Shown here: piece by piece, positions 58,601 to 64,000 of the stretch | How positions within the stretch are numbered: the stretch's first letter is position 1 | Layout of the letters: each line of letters begins with the position of its first letter | Assembly (NCBI GenBank): GCA_017428725.1 | Contig: JAFRQH010000010.1 | Location: forward strand, 1-64,000 | From: Bacteroidales bacterium | GTDB taxonomy: Bacteria > Bacteroidota > Bacteroidia > Bacteroidales > UBA932 | Direction of reading: 5' to 3' | Length of the DNA: 64,000 nucleotides | Position numbers and translations under genes: made by a program | The notes under the pieces: model-generated | Told to the model about the DNA's origin: nothing | Database searches by the model: none | The model's input: only the letters and a program-made list of their open reading frames with translations

Positions 58601-59124
58601 TTGACGGTCTTCCAGCTCGCCCCGTCTGGAGACACTTCCAGCACCACCGCCGCCTGGTCCGCCCGACCGTCGGCTGCACCCATCAGGGTCAGACGGTCGG
58701 CGCGTGCGGTCCCCTCGTGCAGTCGCAGCGTGAGTTCGGTGGTCCCGCCCTGTATGGTCAGGGGCGTCCAGGTGTTGCCGTCGAAGAGGCGTTCGCGGTC
58801 GCGTTTGGGGAGCGGCTCGCCATCCATCTCCATCTCGATCCAGTATGGAGTCCCGGTGGCGTGGATGCCGTCCGTGACGAGCTGGGCCGTGAGGTTGTAG
58901 TCATAGCTGGAGGAGTGGCGCGCCGTACGGTGCAGCGCCAGGTTGCGGAGTTCCTGCCCCGCCGGGGCCATTGTCGGTCCGACGTAGGCGGACGGTTCGC
59001 CGGGATACACGCCGATCCCGCGGGTGAACGGGCCGTTGTCGGCCGGATCCGTGCAGGCACTGAGCCCGCACAGGATAACTGACAGGCCCAGGGCCGTCAG
59101 GGTTGATGCAAGCGGTCTTTTCAT
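55615..59124 (-). CDS. GH2-family exo-glycosidase lipoprotein with discoidin-like domains
   Basis: A 1169-residue enzyme. Lipobox CGLSAC ends the signal peptide (about 1-24). Two F5/8 type C (discoidin) regions (about 45-200 and 225-345) are carbohydrate-binding candidates. The GH2 sandwich, immunoglobulin-like and TIM-barrel domains follow. Glu792 in CGRNEGNP is the probable acid/base and Glu852 in FHSERGMP the probable nucleophile. The layout resembles exo-beta-glucosaminidase and mannosylglycoprotein endo-mannosidase types; the exact sugar cannot be fixed. It is the last gene of the minus-strand run, 36 nt after the rRNA methylase. Confidence 0.88.
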   Translation of the reverse strand: MKRPLASTLTALGLSVILCGLSACTDPADNGPFTRGIGVYPGEPSAYVGPTMAPAGQELRNLALHRTARHSSSYDYNLTAQLVTDGIHATGTPYWIEMEMDGEPLPKRDRERLFDGNTWTPLTIQGGTTELTLRLHEGTARADRLTLMGAADGRADQAAVVLEVSPDGASWKTVKTLRERPFPTGRVPRGERVNWRNYLWTLDLPAEPFAALRLRIDAPGIRRLTVQQWDFSLAGQPVDILPSARFCSAWMSAGREDEWVCVDLGAEAALEQVRLDWLAGPAAGTLESSADGENWTHLADLSPQSEAIDVQGRARYVRLSGLKAAGERLILSEMEVWGRGGVVPQAQPAAAPQGRRLALQGGAWRLQRASEVAASGEALSTIGFDAENWLPATVPGTVTMSYYNAGAIPDQRYDDDQLQISDSYFLEDFWYRDEFELPADWAGQELVLHFDGINWKAEVYVNGAAAGRIDGAFTRAAFDVTSLLKAGRNALAVKIVKNAHPGIIKEQDRRSADLNGGVLGGDNPTMHATIGWDWIPTVRGRNIGIWNDVFLTAHAGGVTVDDVFVDTDLPLPATGYADLKPVVTLTNHASKPQQAEITLRYGELQISGTAELAAGQTRDITLPTARLEQPELWWPAGYGKPHLYKVETSVSVGGVVSDTREQFSGVREMSYTMDGGVLDFYVNGRRLIGNGGNWGYPEIDLTYRAREYDIAAAYHADMHFTMIRNWVGMTGDDEFWEACDRHGVMVWQDFWLANPADGPDPFDEAMFLANAEDFLRKIRHHPCLALYCGRNEGNPPAALDAGLAALVERLHPGMQYIPHSADGPVSGGGPYRALPVREYFSMTRGADRFHSERGMPNVPTLESLERMLGPAHRWPQDNVWGMHDYALESAQSAATFNAMVEKLFGAPKDLAQFAEWAQWIDYDGYRAIFEARSAQRKGIQLWMSHSCWPSMVWQTYDYYFAPTAAYFGAKKGSAPIRIQWNPDKAQVEVVNNNAGDLAGLTAQIVVVTPDGTVLSEQAAALDAPEDSTVPVAFEIPGQAGNPILLRLRLIQDDQELADNFYVLNPADPGNLQALRQMPAAKVGLKYGFRREGKDWIAVATLENRSKTPALMLRLNLVGARSGEQILPVFYEDNWISLLPGERKELTIRCAAADTRGERPTLQLSGFNLH

Positions 59125-59160
59125 AGACAGATATCTTGGTGGCACTAGCCGGTTAACCGA

Positions 59161-60672
59161 TCATTCGACGTAGAGCAGCAAGCCCTTGAGGTATTCGCCT
59201 TCGGGGTGGTAGATGCTGACGGGGTGGTCCACCCCCTGGCAGAGCCGGTCCAGGATCCGCACGCTCCGGCCCGTCTGGGCTGCGGCGGAGAATACCGTAT
59301 TGGCGAAGGTGATCTTGTCGACCACCTGCGAACAGCTGAATGTAAACACGAGGCCGCCCGGAGCCACCTTGGCGATGGCTGCGGCGTTGAGGCGCTGGTA
59401 TGCCCGCAGGGCGTTCTTCAGCGCTCCCCGGTGTTTCGCGAATGCCGGCGGGTCCACGATCATCAGGTCGTACTTCCCCTCCGGGATCTTCCGCAGGAAC
59501 TCGATCGCATCCTCGCAGAAATTGTTGCACAATTTCTGCGAATCATCCTCCTTCACCCCCTGCACCCCCTCAAGGGGGATGGCCGGATAATCGCTTTCGC
59601 GATCCGGCCCGCTCGCGGCATCGACAGCAACCTGCATAGCGGATTCGGCGGGCCCCTCACCAACTCGTAGCAACCCTCGGCTCCGTAAGAAGGAGGGGCC
59701 GCTCCCCGGAGTGGAGTTCAAGGCTATGTTGCGTTCGACCAGGGACATCGCCTTGGCGGAGGAATCGACGGAGTCGACGCGTACGGCGCCGGAGGTCAGC
59801 GCATAGATGCTGAAGCCGCCGGTATAGCAGAACAGGTTGAGGACGCTGCGCCCGGCGGCATACTTGCCCACGAGCGCACGGTTGTCCCGCTGGTCCAGGA
59901 AGAAGCCGGTCTTCTGGCCCTCCTCCCAATTGACGAGGAACTGGCGGCCGTTCTCGTACACGACCGTCTCGGAGGCGGTAAATCCCTCTGCACGCCACAG
60001 ATAGCCATCCACCAAGTCCAGCCCGGCCTTGAACGGCGCCGTCCCGGAACTCTTGTCATAGACAGCCTTCAACCGGTCCCCGAAGACGGTGCGCAGCGCC
60101 TCGCAGATCTGCATCTTCGCACGGAACATTCCCACCGAATGCGCCTGCATCACACACACGCCGTCATACCAGTCGATAATCAGCCCCGGCAGCCCATCTC
60201 CTTCCCCATGAATCAATCTGAAACACGTTGTCCGCGGCATTTCAGAATAAGCCAGGTCGGCAACTGCCTCAGAAAACCGTGCCACCCTCGGCATCGTAAG
60301 AGGGAGGGGCCCATCGTCAGATGGGAGGGGTCCGGCGCAGCCGGACGTTTTCAGAGGCAGTTCGCCGACCGGCTCTGAAATGTCGCAGACAGAGTACAAC
60401 CCGACGGCGATGCGGACCTGCAGGGCGCGGGAGATGGCGTTGACCCAGAAATCAGGAGCCGTAGGGTCTCCGTCGAAAGAGAGGATGCGCACGGCGATGG
60501 AGCCGACCTGCCAGTGTCCGCAGGCAAGCAGCTGCCCCTCGGCGCTATACACCCCGACGATGTCGCCCTCGGCAGGCGAACCCTGCACCTGGGCCACCGC
60601 CCCGCTGAAAACCCAGGGGTGGAAACGGCGCAACGACTCGTCGCGCCCGTGTTTCAGGAAGACCTTAATCAT
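59161..60672 (-). CDS. RlmI-like 23S rRNA (cytosine-C5) methyltransferase carrying two in-frame insertions
   Basis: A 503-residue class I SAM methyltransferase with an N-terminal PUA domain (about 1-75, RRFHPWVFSGAV), RLIHGEGDGLPGLIID at about 152-166, the SAM motif NLFCYTGGFSIYA and the catalytic region DLMIVDPPAFAK ... FTFSCSQ. Homologues are about 390-400 residues. The surplus is two stretches without counterpart in the family, about residues 97-146 and 320-386, both encoded by palindromic repeat sequence. Removing them restores normal length and continuous family sequence. The start at 60672 (MIKVFLKHG) is the normal one. Its first 8 bases overlap the exonuclease end. Confidence 0.9.
   Translation of the reverse strand: MIKVFLKHGRDESLRRFHPWVFSGAVAQVQGSPAEGDIVGVYSAEGQLLACGHWQVGSIAVRILSFDGDPTAPDFWVNAISRALQVRIAVGLYSVCDISEPVGELPLKTSGCAGPLPSDDGPLPLTMPRVARFSEAVADLAYSEMPRTTCFRLIHGEGDGLPGLIIDWYDGVCVMQAHSVGMFRAKMQICEALRTVFGDRLKAVYDKSSGTAPFKAGLDLVDGYLWRAEGFTASETVVYENGRQFLVNWEEGQKTGFFLDQRDNRALVGKYAAGRSVLNLFCYTGGFSIYALTSGAVRVDSVDSSAKAMSLVERNIALNSTPGSGPSFLRSRGLLRVGEGPAESAMQVAVDAASGPDRESDYPAIPLEGVQGVKEDDSQKLCNNFCEDAIEFLRKIPEGKYDLMIVDPPAFAKHRGALKNALRAYQRLNAAAIAKVAPGGLVFTFSCSQVVDKITFANTVFSAAAQTGRSVRILDRLCQGVDHPVSIYHPEGEYLKGLLLYVE
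59514..59715 (-). repeat. Repeat element 2 inserted in frame in the RlmI-like gene
   Basis: A stretch of about 200 nt with several hairpins: perfect 12-base arms at 59514-59525 and 59529-59540, GGCCGGAT/ATCCGGCC near 59580-59609, and GGCCCCTC/GAGGGGCC (59651-59700). A 28-base core at 59673-59700 matches element 1 at 60284-60311 in 25 positions. It is open in the gene frame and encodes about 62-67 extra residues after RNIALN. Confidence 0.75.
60238..60382 (-). repeat. Repeat element 1 inserted in frame in the RlmI-like gene
   Basis: A palindromic element of about 145 nt: CATTTCAG at the left end and CTGAAATG at the right end, with imperfect arms of about 37 bases that include AACTGCCTC...GAGGCAGTT. 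Internal hairpins CCCATC/GATGGG and TCCGG/CCGGA lie in the centre. It is open in the gene frame and adds about 48 residues between VGLYSV and TTCFRL. Confidence 0.8.
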
Positions 60673-61564
60673 TGTTCTGCGGAGGCGCCTCCTGCTGCGC
60701 CTTGGGTTTGCGGTGACGACGGCGATGCTTCGGTTTCGGCTTGTCCGCCGCAGTCTCAGCGGCGGCCGGTGTTGCAGCCGGCTTCGCGGCTTCGGCCTGG
60801 GCACCGCCGCCGGCGGCCGCCGCGGCGGCCTTGGCCCGCTTGCGGCGCCGGCGGCGCTTCTGCGAAGGCGACAGCGCCTTCTGTTCCTCCGCCGCGGGCT
60901 TGGCGGGCTGCGCCGTCTTCGTCGCCTTGGGCTGCTCCGGCTGCGGCTGGGGAGGATTCAGCTGCTCGGGAGTCAGGGGATGCTTCTCGCACTGCAGCAA
61001 CTTCAGGTACATCTCGCGGCACACCCAGGCGTCCGTGGCGGCATACATCTGCTGGGCCGGCGAAAGCTCTTCCGCCTCCCAGTTCGACAACTGCTGGGAT
61101 TTCGAGATCTTGACTCCCAGAATATTGGCTGCCAGCTTCTTGACACTCTTGTCTCGAATCCCCCACTCATAAGCGATCTTCTGCAGGTCCACGAAACCGC
61201 GCTCAGGGAATTTCTGGTAGAACTGCAGTCCCCGCACGTCGTCGTGGACGGCGGCGCCGACCTTGAGGATACGCGGATTGGCCATCAGGTTGCAGAGCAT
61301 CTTGGGCATCCCGAGCGAAGCCACACGGAACAGGTAGGCTTTGCGGGGGCCGGAGAGCTGCAGCAGGGCGACATGGTTGTGGTGCTGTCCCGGGGCGAAA
61401 ACAGGGCGTGTCTCGGTGTCGAAACCGATGATCTTCTGCGTACGCAGGTACGCCACCGCCTTCAAAAAATCGAATCCGGTTTTCTCAATCACAGTGATGG
61501 TGCCGGGGAAAGCCCCCAACGGCATTTTCTCTATCTCTTCAGACTGGATGCTAATTATGAACAT
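60665..61564 (-). CDS. RNase D-like 3'-5' exonuclease with basic C-terminal tail
   Basis: A 299-residue protein. The DEDDy exonuclease domain (about 1-195) has FDTE (Asp49, Glu51), HDD (Asp108/Asp109) and YAATD (Tyr174, Asp178). The remaining 100 residues are low complexity: Pro/Gln-rich, then a run of Lys and Arg (QKRRRRRKRAK), Ala-rich and ending in KHRRRHRKPK, suited to binding nucleic acid. Substrate is probably RNA; DNA is possible. The last 8 bases overlap the RlmI-like gene start, and its first 14 bases overlap the lipoprotein gene upstream. Confidence 0.88.
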   Translation of the reverse strand: MFIISIQSEEIEKMPLGAFPGTITVIEKTGFDFLKAVAYLRTQKIIGFDTETRPVFAPGQHHNHVALLQLSGPRKAYLFRVASLGMPKMLCNLMANPRILKVGAAVHDDVRGLQFYQKFPERGFVDLQKIAYEWGIRDKSVKKLAANILGVKISKSQQLSNWEAEELSPAQQMYAATDAWVCREMYLKLLQCEKHPLTPEQLNPPQPQPEQPKATKTAQPAKPAAEEQKALSPSQKRRRRRKRAKAAAAAAGGGAQAEAAKPAATPAAAETAADKPKPKHRRRHRKPKAQQEAPPQNND

Positions 61565-62666
61565 ACGATCCGGGGATCAGGATGATCGATCCGTCCTCCG
61601 CGTCCGGCCGCCTGGCCGCGCGGTAGATCGAAACCTTGGGTTTTGCGATATTGTGGGTAAAAAGGTTGTTGGCACGCAGGTAGGCGTAGCAATGGTCGGC
61701 CACCTCGTCAAAGGCGTCCAGGAAGAAGAAATCCCGCGGGATGAGGCGGCCGTAAGTCATCGAACTCTCGTTCATCACGGACACGATCCCCGCCAACTCG
61801 ATCTTGAGCGAATCGGGATTGACCGAGAGGTCGTCGATCAGGACAGCGTCCAACGGTTTGGTGTTGCCTTCCTCCACATACTGGTACAGGAAATGCCGCA
61901 GCAGGCTGTCCCGCTGCTCCACGCCCGCGACGACGCAGGTGGCGCCCTTCAGGCCGCGAGCGCCGGCCTTGCGGGCAAAGATCCGCTCGTAGATGCCGCT
62001 GGCGGCATACTGCGGTGCACAGAGGATAGCCACGGACAGGTCCCCGCGCTTGCCCTGGTCGAAGGCCTCGTCGATCATCAATTCGATCGGGCTGACCACG
62101 GGCACGTCGCAGCCCGTGCTGCGCAACAGGGTATCCACGTCGAAACCGCCGTACTCCGCCAGGAAGGGATCGGCCAGGATGACGAGTTTGGAGCGGGCCT
62201 TGGAGGAGAGGCCCTCCAGGTCGTACGGGCTGATATGGGCCGTCGTATCCAGGGCGGCGAGCACGCGCAAGACCGTCTGGCGGCGAAGCTCCTCCTCGCC
62301 GGAGGTCTGCAAGACGGCAGCGTAGTCACCGCTGTCCTCGATGCAGTCGAAAGTCTCGCCGGCGAAATCCGGCAGTCCGTCCGACAAAGGACGGGCGTCC
62401 ACATTGTCCTGCAGGTCCCGGAAATAGAACTGCTCGGCCAGCCGCTCGCAGGCGTACTCCGTACCGATGATCGCGATGTCCGAAGCCGGCCGGACCATGG
62501 CCTCCCGGAGCAGTCTTGCACGGGGATCCGACCGGTCGGAGAGGATCTCCCGGACCAGCGGGATGGTGGGGCGGACTTCCACTACCTGGCGCTTGCAGGC
62601 AGCGGGGACCAACAGGATCAAGAGCAGCAAAGGCTGCACGACTCGGCGGACATCGGCGCGTATCAT
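61551..62666 (-). CDS. Uncharacterised lipoprotein in the pssA operon
   Basis: A 371-residue protein with lipobox LVPAAC (Cys24). The mature part alternates strand and helix (IAIIGTEYACERLAEQ, KLVILADPFLAEYGG, SVAILCAPQYAASG), which resembles a periplasmic-binding-protein-like fold with two lobes. I do not recognise a named family. The ATG (62664-62666) overlaps the pssA stop as ATGA, so it is translated with pssA; the end overlaps the exonuclease start by 14 nt. An upstream in-frame extension is only the shadow of pssA and is not used. Confidence 0.8.
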   Translation of the reverse strand: MIRADVRRVVQPLLLLILLVPAACKRQVVEVRPTIPLVREILSDRSDPRARLLREAMVRPASDIAIIGTEYACERLAEQFYFRDLQDNVDARPLSDGLPDFAGETFDCIEDSGDYAAVLQTSGEEELRRQTVLRVLAALDTTAHISPYDLEGLSSKARSKLVILADPFLAEYGGFDVDTLLRSTGCDVPVVSPIELMIDEAFDQGKRGDLSVAILCAPQYAASGIYERIFARKAGARGLKGATCVVAGVEQRDSLLRHFLYQYVEEGNTKPLDAVLIDDLSVNPDSLKIELAGIVSVMNESSMTYGRLIPRDFFFLDAFDEVADHCYAYLRANNLFTHNIAKPKVSIYRAARRPDAEDGSIILIPGSYVHN

Positions 62667-63382
62667 AGCTTGAAAAGGGCGTAGACCAAGTTGTTCAGGA
62701 TATAAAAGACAAGTCCCAGCAGCAGGGCCAGCGACCAATGGTGGCCGGCTGCCAGGCAGAAGGCCAGCGCCGCAAGGACGAATACCGCCAGCGTAATCCG
62801 CTTGATGGTCAGCGTCCGCCCATCCCCCTTGTGGAACTTGAAGGAGAACATCGGGACCTCGCAGACCAGCAGGACACACAGGCAGAGGGCCACCAGCGGC
62901 ACGAAGACCGGGCCCGCCACCCAGGTGGAGAGGAACTCCGCCGGCGCGTGGCAGCAATAGCAGCAGAGCGCGCCGCACAGCAGGCCGGAAGCGGGCGTGG
63001 GCAGGCCGAGGAATCCGGCAGCCTGGCGCGTATCCACGTTGAACTTGGCGAGCCGGAGCGCGCTGAAGACCGCCAGGACAAGGGGCAGCCAACTCAGCCA
63101 CGTGTCGTCGAAATGGTACGTCTGCATCAGGCGGCAGAGCATCAGGCCGGGCAGCACGCCGAAGCTGACCAGGTCGCAGAGCGAATCCAGTTCCCGGCCC
63201 AGGTCGGAATACGCATCCAGCAGGCGGGCGGCCAGCCCGTCCAGGAAGTCGAAGACGGCTGCGGCCAGCATACAGTAGAACGCCAGGTCCAGCCGGGATT
63301 TAAACGCAAATATCACCCCGATGAGCCCGCAAACGAGATTCATCGAGGTGATAAAGTCAGGAATGTATTTCTTAAGCGTCAT
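62663..63382 (-). CDS. pssA: CDP-diacylglycerol-serine O-phosphatidyltransferase
   Basis: A 239-residue membrane enzyme making phosphatidylserine, the precursor of phosphatidylethanolamine. The CDP-alcohol phosphatidyltransferase signature is exact: Asp48-Gly49, Ala52-Arg53, Gly62, Asp66 and Asp70. About seven hydrophobic helices follow. The phosphatidylserine decarboxylase gene that often accompanies it is not adjacent here. The ATG directly follows the stop of the PepC gene with no gap. Confidence 0.95.
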   Translation of the reverse strand: MTLKKYIPDFITSMNLVCGLIGVIFAFKSRLDLAFYCMLAAAVFDFLDGLAARLLDAYSDLGRELDSLCDLVSFGVLPGLMLCRLMQTYHFDDTWLSWLPLVLAVFSALRLAKFNVDTRQAAGFLGLPTPASGLLCGALCCYCCHAPAEFLSTWVAGPVFVPLVALCLCVLLVCEVPMFSFKFHKGDGRTLTIKRITLAVFVLAALAFCLAAGHHWSLALLLGLVFYILNNLVYALFKL

Positions 63383-64000
63383 TTATTTGATGCCCAGGTG
63401 CTTCTTCAGAGCCGGGGTCAGCGCATCCTTGTGGATGGTGAGGTCCAGCGTCTGGGCGCGCATGAAGGCCTCGGTCACATACCAGATACCTTTGTACCTG
63501 CCGGTCTCGCCCCAGGAATTCTTGACCATATAGTACTTCTTGCCGTTCTGGTCCTTGGCGATGCCGAAGATGTGCATACCGTGATCATCGGTCATCGTCT
63601 TATTGTCAAACTCCTCCTGGCGGGACTCCTGCGTGGGGACGGATTCCTTGATCTCCGCCGGACGGGCAGGGGCGGCGGGATCGCTGCCGACCCAACGCTG
63701 CTGGTCGGAGCCTGCGGTGGTGGCAGCCTGCGGGACCACAAGGATGCCCAGGCCGTCACGGGTGAAGCCGGTGGAACTCACGTCGGCACCCCAGCAAGCG
63801 GTGAAGCCGTTCTCGAGGGCGTTGTCCAGGGCAGCCATCATCTCGTCGATGGGGACATTGTAGGAGAGCGTAGCGCGCCAGTTGTCGGCGACCTCCAGCG
63901 GGAACCAGGTATAGAAAGGATGATGGGTAAAGGAAGTCAGCTCGATATAGTCGTCGGCGACGATCTTCATCGCATCGCGATAGGACTCGGCGGTGTAGGT
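63383..64000 (-). CDS. Aminopeptidase C / bleomycin-hydrolase family peptidase (C1B), N-terminus outside the window
   Basis: The frame is open to the right edge, so only the C-terminal 205 residues are seen. The active-site His is in DDHGMHIFGIA and the Asn in VKNSWGE, as in PepC and bleomycin hydrolase; the catalytic Cys would lie beyond the window. There is a Gly/Asp/Pro insert (VGSDPAAPARPAE) before the His. It would trim peptides from the N-terminus, in line with the dipeptidyl-peptidases elsewhere in the window. Stop TAA is directly followed by the pssA ATG. Confidence 0.92.
   Translation of the reverse strand, partial: TYTAESYRDAMKIVADDYIELTSFTHHPFYTWFPLEVADNWRATLSYNVPIDEMMAALDNALENGFTACWGADVSSTGFTRDGLGILVVPQAATTAGSDQQRWVGSDPAAPARPAEIKESVPTQESRQEEFDNKTMTDDHGMHIFGIAKDQNGKKYYMVKNSWGETGRYKGIWYVTEAFMRAQTLDLTIHKDALTPALKKHLGIK

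Noticed and set aside
59514..60382. Frameshifts or pseudogene in the RlmI-like gene
   Set aside because: The frame stays open through both repeat insertions and all catalytic motifs are present on either side, so an active protein is more likely than a broken gene.

Overview
The window is a gene-dense, GC-rich (clearly above 55%) bacterial chromosome segment from a member of the Bacteroidota, most likely an uncultured or gut-type Bacteroidales. Evidence for this is the E-DUF2764-A-B-D-I-K V-type ATPase operon, an S46 dipeptidyl-peptidase, a TamL-type lipoprotein, a TonB-dependent receptor beside a LytTR two-component pair, many lipobox proteins, and repeated TAnnTTTG promoter elements just upstream of genes. 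No rRNA, CRISPR array, integrase, transposase or phage gene was recognised. One tRNA gene (Ala, anticodon CGC) is present.

Region by region. 1-1.4 kb: the end of a sodium-pumping biotin-dependent decarboxylase (biotin carrier and beta subunit). 1.5-8.7 kb: a seven-gene V-type ATPase operon whose rotor subunit keeps the residues of the Enterococcus hirae sodium site. 8.8-12.9 kb: GH13 amylase, TamL-like outer-membrane assembly lipoprotein and SpoU RNA methylase (minus strand). 13.0-15.5 kb: DUF1508 protein, LOG-family protein and PfkA. 15.5-17.7 kb: SLC1-type symporter, tRNA-Ala and AraC regulator. 17.8-24.9 kb: acyl-CoA synthetase, then a peptide-handling group made of an S46 peptidase, a radical SAM/SPASM enzyme, its tiny partner lipoprotein and a DPP-IV-like S9 peptidase. 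25.0-31.1 kb: two tandem GH3 enzymes and an anSME-type radical SAM enzyme. 31.2-41.1 kb: duplicated-domain esterase, aldo/keto reductase with a ferredoxin-like tail, FMN-binding-fold lipoprotein, YbaK deacylase, threonine aldolase, TrpB2, a small beta-grasp-like protein, 5'-nucleotidase and PPi-type phosphofructokinase. 41.5-46.2 kb: small lipoprotein, LytTR regulator, LytS-type kinase and TonB-dependent receptor. 46.4-55.5 kb: ligA, YihY, rel, Ig-like lipoprotein, outer-membrane protein and ispG in one tight plus-strand run. 55.6-64 kb: a minus-strand run of PepC (cut by the window edge), pssA, a lipoprotein, an RNase D-like exonuclease, an RlmI-like rRNA methylase and a large GH2 enzyme.

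Themes. Sodium energetics (decarboxylase, V-ATPase, SLC1 symporter), glycolysis through two kinds of phosphofructokinase, dipeptide release in the periplasm (S46 and S9 peptidases) and polysaccharide breakdown (GH13, GH3, GH2, esterase) fit a fermenting, protein- and glycan-degrading anaerobe.

The most unusual signals are palindromic repeat elements that sit inside protein-coding genes without breaking the frame (two in the RlmI-like gene, one at the 3' end of ligA), resembling Rickettsia palindromic elements in behaviour, and the operon linking the uncharacterised radical SAM/lipoprotein pair to an S46 peptidase. Also notable are an exact 72-bp tandem duplication before trpB2, promoters lying only 4-8 nt from start codons, and a PfkA with Asn in place of the usual metal-site Asp.
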